From: Halorussus litoreus
Lineage (GTDB): Archaea > Halobacteriota > Halobacteria > Halobacteriales > Haladaptataceae
Length of the DNA: 64,000 nucleotides
Assembly (NCBI RefSeq): GCF_003382685.1
Contig: NZ_KZ859505.1
Coordinates: 90,723 to 154,722 of the forward strand
Direction of reading: 5' to 3'
Part shown: positions 7,762-16,249 of the stretch, one piece after another
Position numbering within the stretch: the first letter of the stretch is position 1
Layout of the letters: each line of letters starts with the position of its first letter
Notes under the pieces: model-generated
What the model saw: only the letters and a program-made list of their open reading frames with translations
Told to the model about the DNA's origin: nothing
Databases searched by the model: none
Translations under genes and position numbers: made by a program

Positions 7762-8976
7762 CTACGCGAACGTCTTCGAGATCTCCTCGTCCTCGTCCTC
7801 GGCCTCGATCTTGGTCTTGGCGCTCTCGAAGTCCGCCATCGTGATCTCGGTCCGGTCGTCGCGGATGGCGAACATCCCGGCCTCGGTACAGACTGCCTTG
7901 ATGTCAGCGCCGCTCTTGTCCTCGGCCTCCCGGGCCAGTTTCTCGAAGTCCACGTCGTCGGCGACGTTCATGTCGCGGGTGTGGATCTGGAAGATCTTCT
8001 CGCGGCCTTCGAGGTCCGGCTTGGGGACCTCGATGAGGCGGTCGAAGCGGCCGGGCCGGAGGATGGCGCGGTCGAGCATATCGAAGCGATTCGTCGCGGC
8101 GATGATGCGGATCTCGCCCCGGTCCTCGAAGCCGTCCATCTCCGAGAGGAGTTGCATCATCGTCCGCTGGACCTCCGCGTCCCCGGAGGTCTTCGAGTCC
8201 GTGCGCTTGGCCGCGATGGCGTCGATCTCGTCGATGAAGAGGACCGCAGGCTCGTGCTGGCGCGCGACCTCGAACAGGTCACGGACGAGCTTCGCGCCCT
8301 CGCCTATGAACTTGTGGACGAGTTCCGAGCCGGCCATCTTGATGAACGTCGCGTCGGTCTGGTTCGCGACCGCCTTCGCGAGCATCGTCTTCCCGGTGCC
8401 GGGTGGGCCGTACAGCAGGACGCCGCTCGGCGGGTCGATACCAACTTCGCCGAACATCTCCGGGCGTTCGAGCGGCATCTCGACCGTCTCGCGGACCTCC
8501 GTCATCTGCGCTTCGAGGCCGCCGATGTCCTCGTAGGTCACGGAGGGCGATTCTTCGACCTGCATGACGCGGGCGCGAACGTCGGTCTCGCTCTCCAGCG
8601 TCTTGACGATGGACAGCGAGTTGTTCACCGCGACCCGGGCGTCGGGTTCGAGGTCCTCGCGCATCTCGTCGGTCACCTCGGTCACGGCCTCCTGGTTGTT
8701 GCCGTGCTGTTTGATGATGACGCCGTCGTCCATGAGTTCCTGGACGGTGGCGACGAACAGCGGGGACTGTTTGAGCTTCTTGTTCTCGTGGGTCAGGCGC
8801 TCGAGCTTCTGCTGGTACTTGTTGTTCTCGGCGTTGGCGTCCAGCAGCTTGTCGCGCATCTCCTCGTTCTGGGATTCGAGGACCTCGAGCCGCTCCTGAA
8901 GGGCCTCGATCTTGTCCTGTTGAGACGCGGCCTCCTCGTCGTACGGGAGGTCGACGTCGTCCACAGTGTCGGTCAT
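7762..8976 (-). CDS. pan: proteasome-activating nucleotidase
   Basis: 404 residues, the usual PAN length. Residues about 18-70 form a coiled coil, followed by an OB-like domain. The AAA+ core has Walker A GPPGTGKT at 190-197, Walker B VLFIDEID near 247 and an SRH-like [23 protein letters not shown] hexamers unfold substrates and feed them to the 20S proteasome. The C-terminus ends TFA, so the hydrophobic-Tyr-X gate-opening motif is present only in a variant form. I chose ATG 8976 over the adjacent GTG 8979 because of a TATA-like box 26 bases upstream. Confidence 0.95.
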   Translation of the reverse strand: MTDTVDDVDLPYDEEAASQQDKIEALQERLEVLESQNEEMRDKLLDANAENNKYQQKLERLTHENKKLKQSPLFVATVQELMDDGVIIKQHGNNQEAVTEVTDEMREDLEPDARVAVNNSLSIVKTLESETDVRARVMQVEESPSVTYEDIGGLEAQMTEVRETVEMPLERPEMFGEVGIDPPSGVLLYGPPGTGKTMLAKAVANQTDATFIKMAGSELVHKFIGEGAKLVRDLFEVARQHEPAVLFIDEIDAIAAKRTDSKTSGDAEVQRTMMQLLSEMDGFEDRGEIRIIAATNRFDMLDRAILRPGRFDRLIEVPKPDLEGREKIFQIHTRDMNVADDVDFEKLAREAEDKSGADIKAVCTEAGMFAIRDDRTEITMADFESAKTKIEAEDEDEEISKTFA

Positions 8977-8997
8977 CACGACGCTGTAGGTGCCTGT

Positions 8998-9005
8998 CTC
9001 ATAAG
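8998..9005 (-). promoter_or_regulatory. TATA-like box for pan
   Basis: CTTATGAG on the minus strand, centred about 26 bases before the PAN ATG, consistent with a leaderless transcript. Confidence 0.5.
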
Positions 9006-9171
9006 AGGCTTCGGGTCACCGTGACACGTGTGACGATATACCACACCTATCCCCCTCTCCGCTGTCGTGGCGCCCCTGCGATCCCGTCAGATACCTGACC
9101 GGTTGAATGACCTATAGTAATATATCGGAATGCGAAATATTATTACGCTGTATCTAAAAGAGGTTGTTAGC

Positions 9172-9447
9172 ATGAGTGCGTCAGAAACTACAAAGCGGGA
9201 GAAAAGCCGTCTGACGGGGGAGAACGCTACCGAGGCGATCCGGGAGCTACCGCCGAGCGCCAAGCTGGTCGCCAAAGTCCTCGAGTACAACGACACTCTG
9301 ACCCAGAGCCAGATCGCCGAGGAGTCGCTGCTGCCCGACCGCACGGTCCGCTACGCGCTCAACCGACTCGACGACGAAGGGCTGGTGGACTCGCGGTTCT
9401 CGTTCTCGGACGCCCGCAAGCGACTCTACACGTTGAACCTGGACTGA
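9172..9447 (+). CDS. small winged-helix transcription regulator
   Basis: 91 residues from ATG 9172. Residues 22-88 form a MarR-like winged helix: a first helix (PPSAKLVAKVLEYN), a helix-turn-helix (LTQSQIAEESLLPDRTVRYALNRL) and a short wing (SRFSFSDARKRLYTLNL). It has no ligand-binding extension. It is divergent from pan across an AT-rich 195-base gap with several TATA-like stretches, so it may control itself or pan, which is inference only. The DNA target is unknown. Confidence 0.75.
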   Translation: MSASETTKREKSRLTGENATEAIRELPPSAKLVAKVLEYNDTLTQSQIAEESLLPDRTVRYALNRLDDEGLVDSRFSFSDARKRLYTLNLD

Positions 9448-9556
9448 GCGCCGAATCTCGACCCATCTCTTTTTGGGAGCTTCGACCGACCTCTTTTCGA
9501 GAATATTGTCGCATTCGGGCGATTCTCCGGCCAATTGCCGGGCGCAGCGACCACAG

Positions 9557-9564
9557 TTTTATAT
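9557..9564 (+). promoter_or_regulatory. TATA-like box for SdpI-like gene
   Basis: TTTTATAT centred 27 bases before the GTG start at 9588, supporting a leaderless GTG start. Confidence 0.55.
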
Positions 9565-9587
9565 CCGACTGCGAACAATTCCCGAAC

Positions 9588-10229
9588 GTGAGCCTTCGCA
9601 AGAGCTACCTCGTCGGCGTTGCCATCGTCGCGGCTTCGGCGCTGGCCAGTTTGGTCGCCGCGCCCGAGATGCCCGCGGAGATGGCGACCCACTGGAACGC
9701 GGCGGGTGAGGTCGACGGAGCGATGGACAAGGAGATAGCGCTCGCGCTGTTCCCTGCGCTCTCGGCCGTCGTGCTCGCCCTGCTCGCGGCCGTCCCCCGA
9801 TTCGACCCGCTCGGCGAGAACGTCGCGGCGTTCCGCGAGCAGTACGACTCGTTCGTGGTCGTGCTGCTCGCGTTCCTCGCGTACGTCCACCTGCTCGTGC
9901 TCGCGGCGAACGCGGGCTACGAGTTCGAGATGATACAGGCGCTCGCGCCGGCCATTGGCGGCCTGTTCTTCTACGTCGGCGTGCTGCTCGAACACGCCGA
10001 ACAGAGCTGGTTCGTCGGCATCCGGACGCCGTGGACGCTCTCGAACGAGGAGGTGTGGAACCGGACCCACGAGCGCGCCGCCCCGCTGTTCAAGGTCGCG
10101 GGCGGCATCGCCGTGCTGGGCGCGCTCGTCCCGACCTACGCCGAGCTACTCGTCGTCGCCCCCATCCTCGCAGTATCGCTGTACGCCACGGCGTACTCGT
10201 ACGTGGCGTACCGGCGCGTCGCGACCTGA
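9588..10229 (+). CDS. SdpI/DUF1648-like membrane protein
   Basis: 213 residues with about six hydrophobic helices. The early motif MATHWNAAGEVDGAM is the DUF1648 signature. The segment WFVGIRTPWTLSNEEVWNRTHE is the SdpI signature. In Bacillus, SdpI gives immunity to the SdpC toxin and acts as a receptor that inactivates a repressor. In archaea the role is unknown. No SdpA/B/C-like toxin gene is next to it, so immunity cannot be inferred from context. Confidence 0.85.
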   Translation: MSLRKSYLVGVAIVAASALASLVAAPEMPAEMATHWNAAGEVDGAMDKEIALALFPALSAVVLALLAAVPRFDPLGENVAAFREQYDSFVVVLLAFLAYVHLLVLAANAGYEFEMIQALAPAIGGLFFYVGVLLEHAEQSWFVGIRTPWTLSNEEVWNRTHERAAPLFKVAGGIAVLGALVPTYAELLVVAPILAVSLYATAYSYVAYRRVAT

Positions 10230-10298
10230 GACCGTACCAGCGGTTTTTCGACGATTCGCGCGAGTCTCGGTGAAGGAGAGACTCGGTGCAGGAGAGAT

Positions 10299-10715
10299 TC
10301 AGCGCAGCACCGCCACCGCCCCGCGCCATGCCGCGAGGAAGGTGACGCCGAAGCCGGTGACGACCAGCGCGAAGGTCCACGGACTACTGCCGTGGAAGAA
10401 GGGGGTCGACCGGAGCGCGAGCCCGATAGCGGCCGCGATGATCCACGCTCCTGCTACGCGAGTTATCGCCGTCTTGACCGTCCGGTTCGCGCCGGGCGCG
10501 TACGCGCCCACGACCACCGCGGCTACGACCCAGCCCGCGAGGAACGGCGCGATAGTGTCGGCCACGACCAGCGGCGACTCCACCGGGCTGACTCCGTGGT
10601 TGAGTTCGCCGACGGTCAGGAACCCGACGATCACGAGCAGGTCCCCGAGCGCGAGCCTCGCGGTCCCCGACGACCGGGCGACCCGCGACCCGAGGAGTCC
10701 GTTCGCGTTGCTCAT
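10299..10715 (-). CDS. DUF3054-like membrane protein
   Basis: 138 residues from ATG 10715. There are four hydrophobic helices, beginning ALGDLLVIVGFLTVGELNHG and ending VVTGFGVTFLAAWRGAVAVL. The pattern fits the DUF3054 family of small four-pass membrane proteins of unknown function. It is downstream of and parallel to the methyltransferase gene, separated by 70 bases. Confidence 0.75.
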   Translation of the reverse strand: MSNANGLLGSRVARSSGTARLALGDLLVIVGFLTVGELNHGVSPVESPLVVADTIAPFLAGWVVAAVVVGAYAPGANRTVKTAITRVAGAWIIAAAIGLALRSTPFFHGSSPWTFALVVTGFGVTFLAAWRGAVAVLR

Positions 10716-10785
10716 GCTCGCGGCTTGGGACCGGGTCGTTACGATTCTTCCGATGCGAGGAGGCGAGACTGCGAAGAGGATGAGG

Positions 10786-11388
10786 CTACGATTCTCCCGG
10801 CGCGCGCCCGACCACGGTGTACTCGAACCCGTCGGTCCGGAAGCGGGCGTCGAGGCCCGCGTCGTCGACCAGTCGAGCGAGCTCGGCCGGTCCGAAGAAC
10901 GTTGAGTCGAAACCGTACAGGTGCTCGCCGACCTCGATAGCGCGACCCACGAGCGCGGTCGGGTCGATCTCGCGGACGACCAGCACGCCGCCGGGCCGGA
11001 GAACTCGGGTCGCTTCGCGCAGCGCTGCCTCGGGGTCGCCGAAGTGGTGGAGCGCGTCGGCGATGAGCACCGCGTCCACGGTTGCACTCTCGAAGGGCTG
11101 GCGTGCTGCGTCGGCCCGGACCGCCTCGAACCCCTTCCGGCGGGCTTGCTTGACCATTCCCGGCGCGGCGTCGACGACGATTCGCTCGCGCACGCCAGTC
11201 GTGCTAGCTTCGGCAAGCGCGTCCGCGCCCCGGCCGGTGCCGCCGCCCACGTCGAGGACGCGCTCGACATCGCGCTCGGCGAACGCGAGCGCTTCGCGGA
11301 GTTGCCCGGTATCGATCGACGGGGCGGCCCAGTCGTAGAATCGCGCCAGGCGGTCGAACGTCGCGGTGTCGCTGATGGATCGGGTCAT
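10786..11388 (-). CDS. class I SAM-dependent methyltransferase
   Basis: 200 residues. The SAM-binding motif is ERVLDVGGGTGRGADAL near residue 40, with an acidic residue at the end of strand 2 (RIVVDAAPGMVKQAR). Motif IV is ADALHHFGDPEAALREATRV, followed by LRPGGVLVVREID. This is the UbiE/Methyltransf_11 type, acting on small molecules such as quinones or lipids. The substrate is not evident. The start is the ATG of MTRSISDTATFDRLARFYD. Confidence 0.85.
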   Translation of the reverse strand: MTRSISDTATFDRLARFYDWAAPSIDTGQLREALAFAERDVERVLDVGGGTGRGADALAEASTTGVRERIVVDAAPGMVKQARRKGFEAVRADAARQPFESATVDAVLIADALHHFGDPEAALREATRVLRPGGVLVVREIDPTALVGRAIEVGEHLYGFDSTFFGPAELARLVDDAGLDARFRTDGFEYTVVGRAPGES

Positions 11389-11461
11389 GCGTGGATACGA
11401 TGGGTCGAGAAAGTAAATAACTGGACGCTCGTTTCGACCGCAGGGGGTAACGGATGGACGT

Positions 11462-11775
11462 ACTGCGGTCGCTGTTGCAGTGCTGTCCTCACGGGGGCCC
11501 GCAGTAGCTAATTCCTCGATACGAGTTCGTTCGCCGTGAGACCAAGGGAAGCTAGCTGTTGCTTGAGCCACAGAGAAACCGCACCGTACAGCACACCAAA
11601 GCACCGCAACAGCAACGACACCGAACAGTACCGCGACCGCGGTCCACATACCTCCCCAACCGATTGCGCTCCTCGCTCCGTTGCGGTGCTCACCCCTCGC
11701 AGTTCCGCGGCCGTCGGCCGCGCCCCGCTCTCGACGACCGCGCCCGCAAGCGCCGAGGTGGACAGTCAAGCCAGC
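11462..11775. repeat. dispersed intergenic element, copy B (inverted pair)
   Basis: This 510-base gap holds no gene. On the minus strand it reads: GGTGAGCACCGCAACGG, then GAGCGCAATCGGTTGGGGAGG (about 11655-11675), a GCGGTT-like tract, GGCTCAAGCAACAGCTAGCT (about 11550-11570), and a spacer containing CTCGATA-like sequence. A second core in the other direction (GCAGTAGCTA, 11501-11510) follows with a further GCGGT-like tract to 11462. The box and core match copies C and E closely. Confidence 0.6.
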
Positions 11776-11898
11776 GCGCGTTCGAGTGAACAGTTGGTCG
11801 TTCACGGAGTTCGGACGAACCACCGAGTCCGCGACGGGAACGTTCCGGACTGAGCATCGCAACCCAACACGGAAATTCCCGAAGGCCCAACCCCGACC

Positions 11899-12495
11899 AT
11901 GGAGTACGCGGTGCTCGGCTGGCCCGAGGACGGCCCGCAGCTCAGGCTCGACCATCGGGCGTTCAGCTACGCCGGGAAGTTCGTGATGTCGAACACCGGG
12001 AAGGCGGTCGCTCGCGAGGACGAGTGCGAAACGGGAGGTGCGCGCGGAAGCGCAAGCGAGGATACAGTCGAATCGAGCGACGAGTACGACGACCCGGTCG
12101 CAGCTATCGCGTTCAACGAGGACCGGACCGACGCGGGAACGGCGTGGCTCCGGTACGTGACGGTCCGGGACGAGCGACGGGGCGGGGGCGTCGGCGCGAA
12201 GCTCGCCCGGTTCGCGTCGGCGCGACTCCGCGAACGCGGTTACGACGAGGTTCGAATCGCGGTGAACAACCCCTTCGCGTTTCACGCCCTGTACAAGGCC
12301 GGGTTCGGGTTCACGGGCGAGCGAACCGGCATCGCAGAACTCGTGCTGTCGCGGCCCGGCGACCGGTCCCCAAGCCGCTACCAGTCGGGGCTGGACGAGT
12401 TCCGCGAGCGCGACGACCTCGCCGCCGAAGAGCGGTCGTTCCTCGACGCGAAAGCCGACGAGGGTCCGCCGGACGTGATTCCCGATCCGGAGTAG
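11899..12495 (+). CDS. GNAT family N-acetyltransferase
   Basis: 198 residues. The acetyl-CoA loop is visible as VRDERRGGGVGAKLARFASA near residue 97, after AWLRYVTV. It is followed by NNPFAFHALYKAGFGFTGER, the typical beta6-alpha4 part of GNATs. An acidic insert at residues 43-70 (ETGGARGSASEDTVESSDE) and a charged tail (residues 155-198) are haloarchaeal additions. The substrate is unknown. Confidence 0.8.
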   Translation: MEYAVLGWPEDGPQLRLDHRAFSYAGKFVMSNTGKAVAREDECETGGARGSASEDTVESSDEYDDPVAAIAFNEDRTDAGTAWLRYVTVRDERRGGGVGAKLARFASARLRERGYDEVRIAVNNPFAFHALYKAGFGFTGERTGIAELVLSRPGDRSPSRYQSGLDEFRERDDLAAEERSFLDAKADEGPPDVIPDPE

Positions 12496-12585
12496 TTCGG
12501 TCGGTACCCCTCTACCTGCGCTCGCGGCCATCGCGGTTAAGCGCGGCGCGGTCGAATCCGGACGCGATTCTGGGGGTTCTCGGGA

Positions 12586-14172
12586 ATGAGCAATCGAAAT
12601 TCGCTACCGGGGCGACACGACTCGCTGTGGACCGACACCACGCCGCGGACCGACTACCCGGCGCTGGACGGCGACCTGCGTGTCGACACCGCGATAATCG
12701 GCGGGGGAATCGTCGGCGTGACGGCCGGAGTCCACTGTGCGGAGGCGGGCCGGGAGGTTGCGCTGCTCGAATCCGACCGCGTGGTCGAGGGCGTGACCGG
12801 CAAGACCACCGCGAAGGTGACCGCACAGCACGGCCTCGTCTACGACTCCCTGCTCGACGCGCACGGCCGCGAGGCGGCCCGGAAGTACGCCGAGGCCAAC
12901 GCCGCGGCCGTCCAGGCGGTCGCCGCGCGGGTCGACGAACGGGACATCGACTGTGACTTCCAGCGACTCCCGGCGTACACCTACGCCGCCGACGAGGACC
13001 AGCGCGAGAACGTCGAGCGCGAGGCCGAGGTGGCCGACAGTCTCGGTCTTCCAGCGTCCTTCGTCGAGAATCCACCGTTCCCCGCAGAGGCACCTGGCGC
13101 GGTCCGGTTCGCCGAGCAGGCCCAGTTTCACCCGCGGAAGTACCTGCTCGACCTCGTCGAGGCGATCCCCGCCGAGGGCTCGCACGTCTTCGAACGGACG
13201 AAGGCGACCGGCATCGAGGACGCATCGGAGGGGTCTCGAAGATGGGATGGAGAAGGCGCAGCGGCAGGAGCAGGAGTCGGCGACGAAACGCTGTGCCGGG
13301 TCGAGACCGAGCGCGGGACCGTCACCGCCGAGAACGTGCTCGTCGCCACGCACTTCCCCATCGAAGATCCGGCGCTCTACTTCGCGCGCCAGTTCCCCAA
13401 GCGGTCGTACGTGCTCGCGGTCCGACTCGCCGAGGAACCGCCCGAGGGGATGTTCTACCGCGACGCCGAGCCGTACTTCTCGGTCCGGCCGCATCCGACC
13501 GACGACGGCACGCTCACGCTGATCGGCGGCCAGAACCACAAGACCGGGCAGGGCGGGTCGACTGCGGCGCGGTACCGCAGGCTGATCGAGCAGGCGCGAG
13601 AGCACTTCGACGTCGAGTCGGTCGAGTACCGCTGGTCGACCCAGGACTTCGTCTCGGCGGACGAGATTCCGTTCGTCGGCGAACTCGGGCCGACGACCGA
13701 AGGCGTCTACGCCGCCACGGGCTTCGGTGGCTGGGGCATGACCAACGGGACCGCGGCGGGGATGATGCTCGCGGACTTCGCGCAGGGGAAGACTCCGCGG
13801 TGGGCCGACGCGTTCGACCCCGCGCGATTCGACCCCGGCGCGGGGACCAAGGAACTGGTGACCGAGAACGTCGACGTCGGCAAGGAGTTCACGGTGGACT
13901 GGGCCAAGGCGCTCCTCGGCGGGGAGGACCCCACTGTCGCGCCCGGTGAGGGAGAGGTCGTCAAGCGCGACGGCAAGCCTCTCGCGGTCGCGCGCGACGA
14001 CAATGGAGACCTCCACGTCACCTCTGCGGTCTGCACGCACCTCGGTTGCATCGTCCACTGGAACGACGGCGAGCAGTCGTGGGACTGCCCCTGTCACGGC
14101 TCGCGGTTCTCGATGGACGGCGACGTGCTCGACGGGCCGGCCGTGGATGGCCTGCCGAAGCGCGGGGAGTAG
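12586..14172 (+). CDS. FAD-dependent oxidoreductase with C-terminal Rieske domain
   Basis: 528 residues. Residues 33-400 are a DAO-type FAD oxidoreductase: AIIGGGIVGVTAGVHCAEAG at the N-terminus, GKTTAKVTAQHG, and ATGFGGWGMTNGTAAG near the end. The last 100 residues are a Rieske domain with CTHLGC and CPCHGS, the two-Cys two-His ligands of a [2Fe-2S] cluster. This arrangement occurs in bacteria and haloarchaea, where the substrate is unknown. Electrons probably pass between the flavin and the cluster. It stands alone on its strand. Confidence 0.88.
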   Translation: MSNRNSLPGRHDSLWTDTTPRTDYPALDGDLRVDTAIIGGGIVGVTAGVHCAEAGREVALLESDRVVEGVTGKTTAKVTAQHGLVYDSLLDAHGREAARKYAEANAAAVQAVAARVDERDIDCDFQRLPAYTYAADEDQRENVEREAEVADSLGLPASFVENPPFPAEAPGAVRFAEQAQFHPRKYLLDLVEAIPAEGSHVFERTKATGIEDASEGSRRWDGEGAAAGAGVGDETLCRVETERGTVTAENVLVATHFPIEDPALYFARQFPKRSYVLAVRLAEEPPEGMFYRDAEPYFSVRPHPTDDGTLTLIGGQNHKTGQGGSTAARYRRLIEQAREHFDVESVEYRWSTQDFVSADEIPFVGELGPTTEGVYAATGFGGWGMTNGTAAGMMLADFAQGKTPRWADAFDPARFDPGAGTKELVTENVDVGKEFTVDWAKALLGGEDPTVAPGEGEVVKRDGKPLAVARDDNGDLHVTSAVCTHLGCIVHWNDGEQSWDCPCHGSRFSMDGDVLDGPAVDGLPKRGE

Positions 14173-14314
14173 CCAACCACGACGCAGTTGCGAGACGCCC
14201 GAACCGCGACGGTCGTTCGTCCCCCCGTCGGAGAATGTCTGAACTAATCGATTAAAATCCGGCAAAAACGTTGACTACCCTTCGCACGGTACCACATCCG
14301 GGCCAGAGAGAGCA

Positions 14315-14509
14315 ATGGAACGCATTCTCAACGAACACACCGGGACGGTTCACAAGTCCCGTCGGGGGACGACCAGTGACGAAGCGGTCTGCGGTGCGCT
14401 TCGGCACGTCCCGCACCGGCAAGTCACGTCCGTCCCGAACGAGGAGACGGGAGTCGAGGAGGGGGTCGAACGCTGCGGGCGGTGCTTCGAGGAGGCCGGG
14501 GGCTACTGA
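14315..14509 (+). CDS. small cysteine-containing hypothetical protein
   Basis: 64 residues (MERILNEHTGTVHKSRRG then AVCGALRHVP and a terminal CGRCFEEAGGY). His13, Cys26 and the CGRC pair could bind zinc, a pattern seen in short haloarchaeal proteins, but I do not know a function. Codon use is less biased than its neighbours. It lies between the FAD-Rieske gene and fen. Confidence 0.6.
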   Translation: MERILNEHTGTVHKSRRGTTSDEAVCGALRHVPHRQVTSVPNEETGVEEGVERCGRCFEEAGGY

Positions 14510-14588
14510 GGGCGCTTCCTTCGGGGGCGCGCGACGCGATTCGGACCAGTAGCTTTCAAACCCCCGCGACGCCTACCTTCGGGTACGA

Positions 14589-15572
14589 ATGGGAAACACC
14601 GATCTCCGCCAGTTGGCCGTCATCAGCGAGGTCCCGTTCGCGGAACTCGACGGTAACACCGTGGCGGTCGACGCCCACAACTGGCTCTACAAGTACCTGA
14701 CGACCACCGTGCAGTGGACCCGCGACGAGGTGTACACGACCGACGACGGCACGGAGGTCGCCAACCTCGTCGGGGTCGTTCAGGGGCTCCCGAAGTTCTT
14801 CGAGAACGATCTGACGCCGGTGTTCGTCTTCGACGGCGCGGTGACCGACCACAAGGCCGCCGAGATCGAGCAGCGCCGCGAGGAGCGCGCGAAGCGCGAG
14901 GAGCAACTGGAGGAGGCCCGCGAGGAGGGCGACGCCGTCGAGGTCGCGCGATTGGAGGCCCACACCCAGCGACTCACCGACACGATACAGGAGACGACAC
15001 GCGGGCTGTTCGACCGGCTCGACGTGCCCTACATCGAAGCTCCCGCGGAGGGCGAGGCCCAGGCCGCCCACATGAACCGGACCGGCGCGGTCGACTACTG
15101 CGGGACCGAGGACTACGACGCCCTGCCGCTCGGCGCGCCGCTGACGCTCCGCCAGCTCACCAGCAAGGGCGACCCCGAACTCATGGACTTCGAGGCCACG
15201 CTGGAGAAACACGACGTGACGTGGGAGCAGCTCGTGGACATCGCCATCCTCTGCGGGACGGACTTCAACGAGGGCGTGACGGGGATCGGCCCGAAGACCG
15301 CGCTGAAGGAGGTCAAGGAGCGCGGGGACATCTGGGCGGTGCTCGACCATCGCGGCGCGAGCATCGAGAAGGACGTAGACGTGATCCGGGAACTGTTCCT
15401 GAATCCGACCGTCAGCGACGACTACGAGTTCGACGCCGAGATGGACCCGGACCTCGACGCAGCCAAGGAGTACGTGACCGGCGAGTGGGGCGTCCACGCC
15501 GACGAGGTCGAGCGCGGCTTCGAGCGCATCGAGGAGTCGGTGGTCCAGACCGGGCTGGACAAGTGGACCTGA
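14589..15572 (+). CDS. fen: flap endonuclease FEN-1
   Basis: 327 residues, typical for archaeal FEN-1. The metal-binding acids are visible in order: [48 protein letters not shown] and [20 protein letters not shown] (helix-hairpin-helix). The C-terminus QTGLDKWT is a PIP-like box (Q..L..W) for binding the PCNA clamp. The enzyme removes 5' flaps during Okazaki fragment maturation and base excision repair. Confidence 0.95.
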   Translation: MGNTDLRQLAVISEVPFAELDGNTVAVDAHNWLYKYLTTTVQWTRDEVYTTDDGTEVANLVGVVQGLPKFFENDLTPVFVFDGAVTDHKAAEIEQRREERAKREEQLEEAREEGDAVEVARLEAHTQRLTDTIQETTRGLFDRLDVPYIEAPAEGEAQAAHMNRTGAVDYCGTEDYDALPLGAPLTLRQLTSKGDPELMDFEATLEKHDVTWEQLVDIAILCGTDFNEGVTGIGPKTALKEVKERGDIWAVLDHRGASIEKDVDVIRELFLNPTVSDDYEFDAEMDPDLDAAKEYVTGEWGVHADEVERGFERIEESVVQTGLDKWT

Positions 15573-15669
15573 GGGCGGCTTCCTGAATCGAGTGCTTTGC
15601 TATCCTTCGAATCTGGCGCGTGCTGGCTCGCTCTTTTCAACAATGCGCGCCATCTTTCACGCGCGCCAT

Positions 15670-15833
15670 CTTCCTCTCCACCTCGGCGCGCGTTTGGGCG
15701 CGGCGCGCGAACGCGCCGCGCCCTATCGCGCGAGGGATGAGCACCGCAGGCCCTTGGCCGAGGAGCGCAATCGGTTGGGGAGGACGTGGCTCTTGCGTTG
15801 CGGTTTCTCATGTGCTTCGGCAGTAGCTAGCTC
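15670..15833. repeat. dispersed intergenic element, copy C
   Basis: The 398-base gap holds no convincing gene. It contains a perfect 12-bp hairpin (GGGCGCGGCGCG, loop CGAA, 15696-15723). Next come CGCGAGGGATGAGCACCGCA, GAGGAGCGCAATCGGTTGGG continuing to GAGGACG, a short GCGTTGCGGTTTCTCATG part, and CTTCGGCAGTAGCTAGCT ending near 15832. The order of blocks is the same as in copy B read backwards and in copy E. Confidence 0.6.
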
Positions 15834-15939
15834 GACTCCTGCTCCAGTGGCAAACGCTGACTCAGGAATCCAAGAATCAACAGAAACCAAGAGACTCCCA
15901 ACTCTTGCACCGTTTTACTGACTCCGACCGACCTGACAC

Positions 15940-15947
15940 CTTTTTAC
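15940..15947 (+). promoter_or_regulatory. TATA-like box for bolA-like gene
   Basis: CTTTTTAC centred 28 bases before ATG 15971, indicating a leaderless transcript and ruling out the longer upstream frame. Confidence 0.5.
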
Positions 15948-15970
15948 CGACACCACACCTACCGACGTGC

Positions 15971-16216
15971 ATGAACGCCGACGACGTGGCAGCACTCATC
16001 GAGGAGAATCTGGACGACGCGGAAGCGACCGTCACGCATCCCCGCGGCGTGGACGACGAGGACCACCTCGCGGCAACCGTGGTCTCGCCGGAGTTCGAGG
16101 GCGTCTCGCTCGTCCAGCAGCACGAACTGGTGTACGACGCGCTGGGCGAGCACATGACGACCGACATCCACGCGCTCGAACTGGAGACGTACGCGCCCGA
16201 GGAGTACGAGGAGTAG
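15971..16216 (+). CDS. BolA family protein
   Basis: 81 residues, the BolA size. A helix at the start (MNADDVAALIEENLDDAEATV) leads into the DDEDHLAATVVSPEFEGVSLVQQHELVYDALG class II KH-like fold. The C-terminal helix is HMTTDIHALELETYAPEEYEE. The expected invariant His of BolA is present in VQQHELVYDAL. BolA proteins help monothiol glutaredoxins in iron-sulfur handling or bind DNA. There is no glutaredoxin gene adjacent here. Confidence 0.85.
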   Translation: MNADDVAALIEENLDDAEATVTHPRGVDDEDHLAATVVSPEFEGVSLVQQHELVYDALGEHMTTDIHALELETYAPEEYEE

Positions 16217-16249
16217 AGCGGGGAATCCGGTTGCGGCGACGGTCGCGAC

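Noticed and set aside
11508..11693. 61-codon minus-strand frame in copy B
   Set aside because: Made from the repeat blocks; the same blocks occur in copies without this frame.
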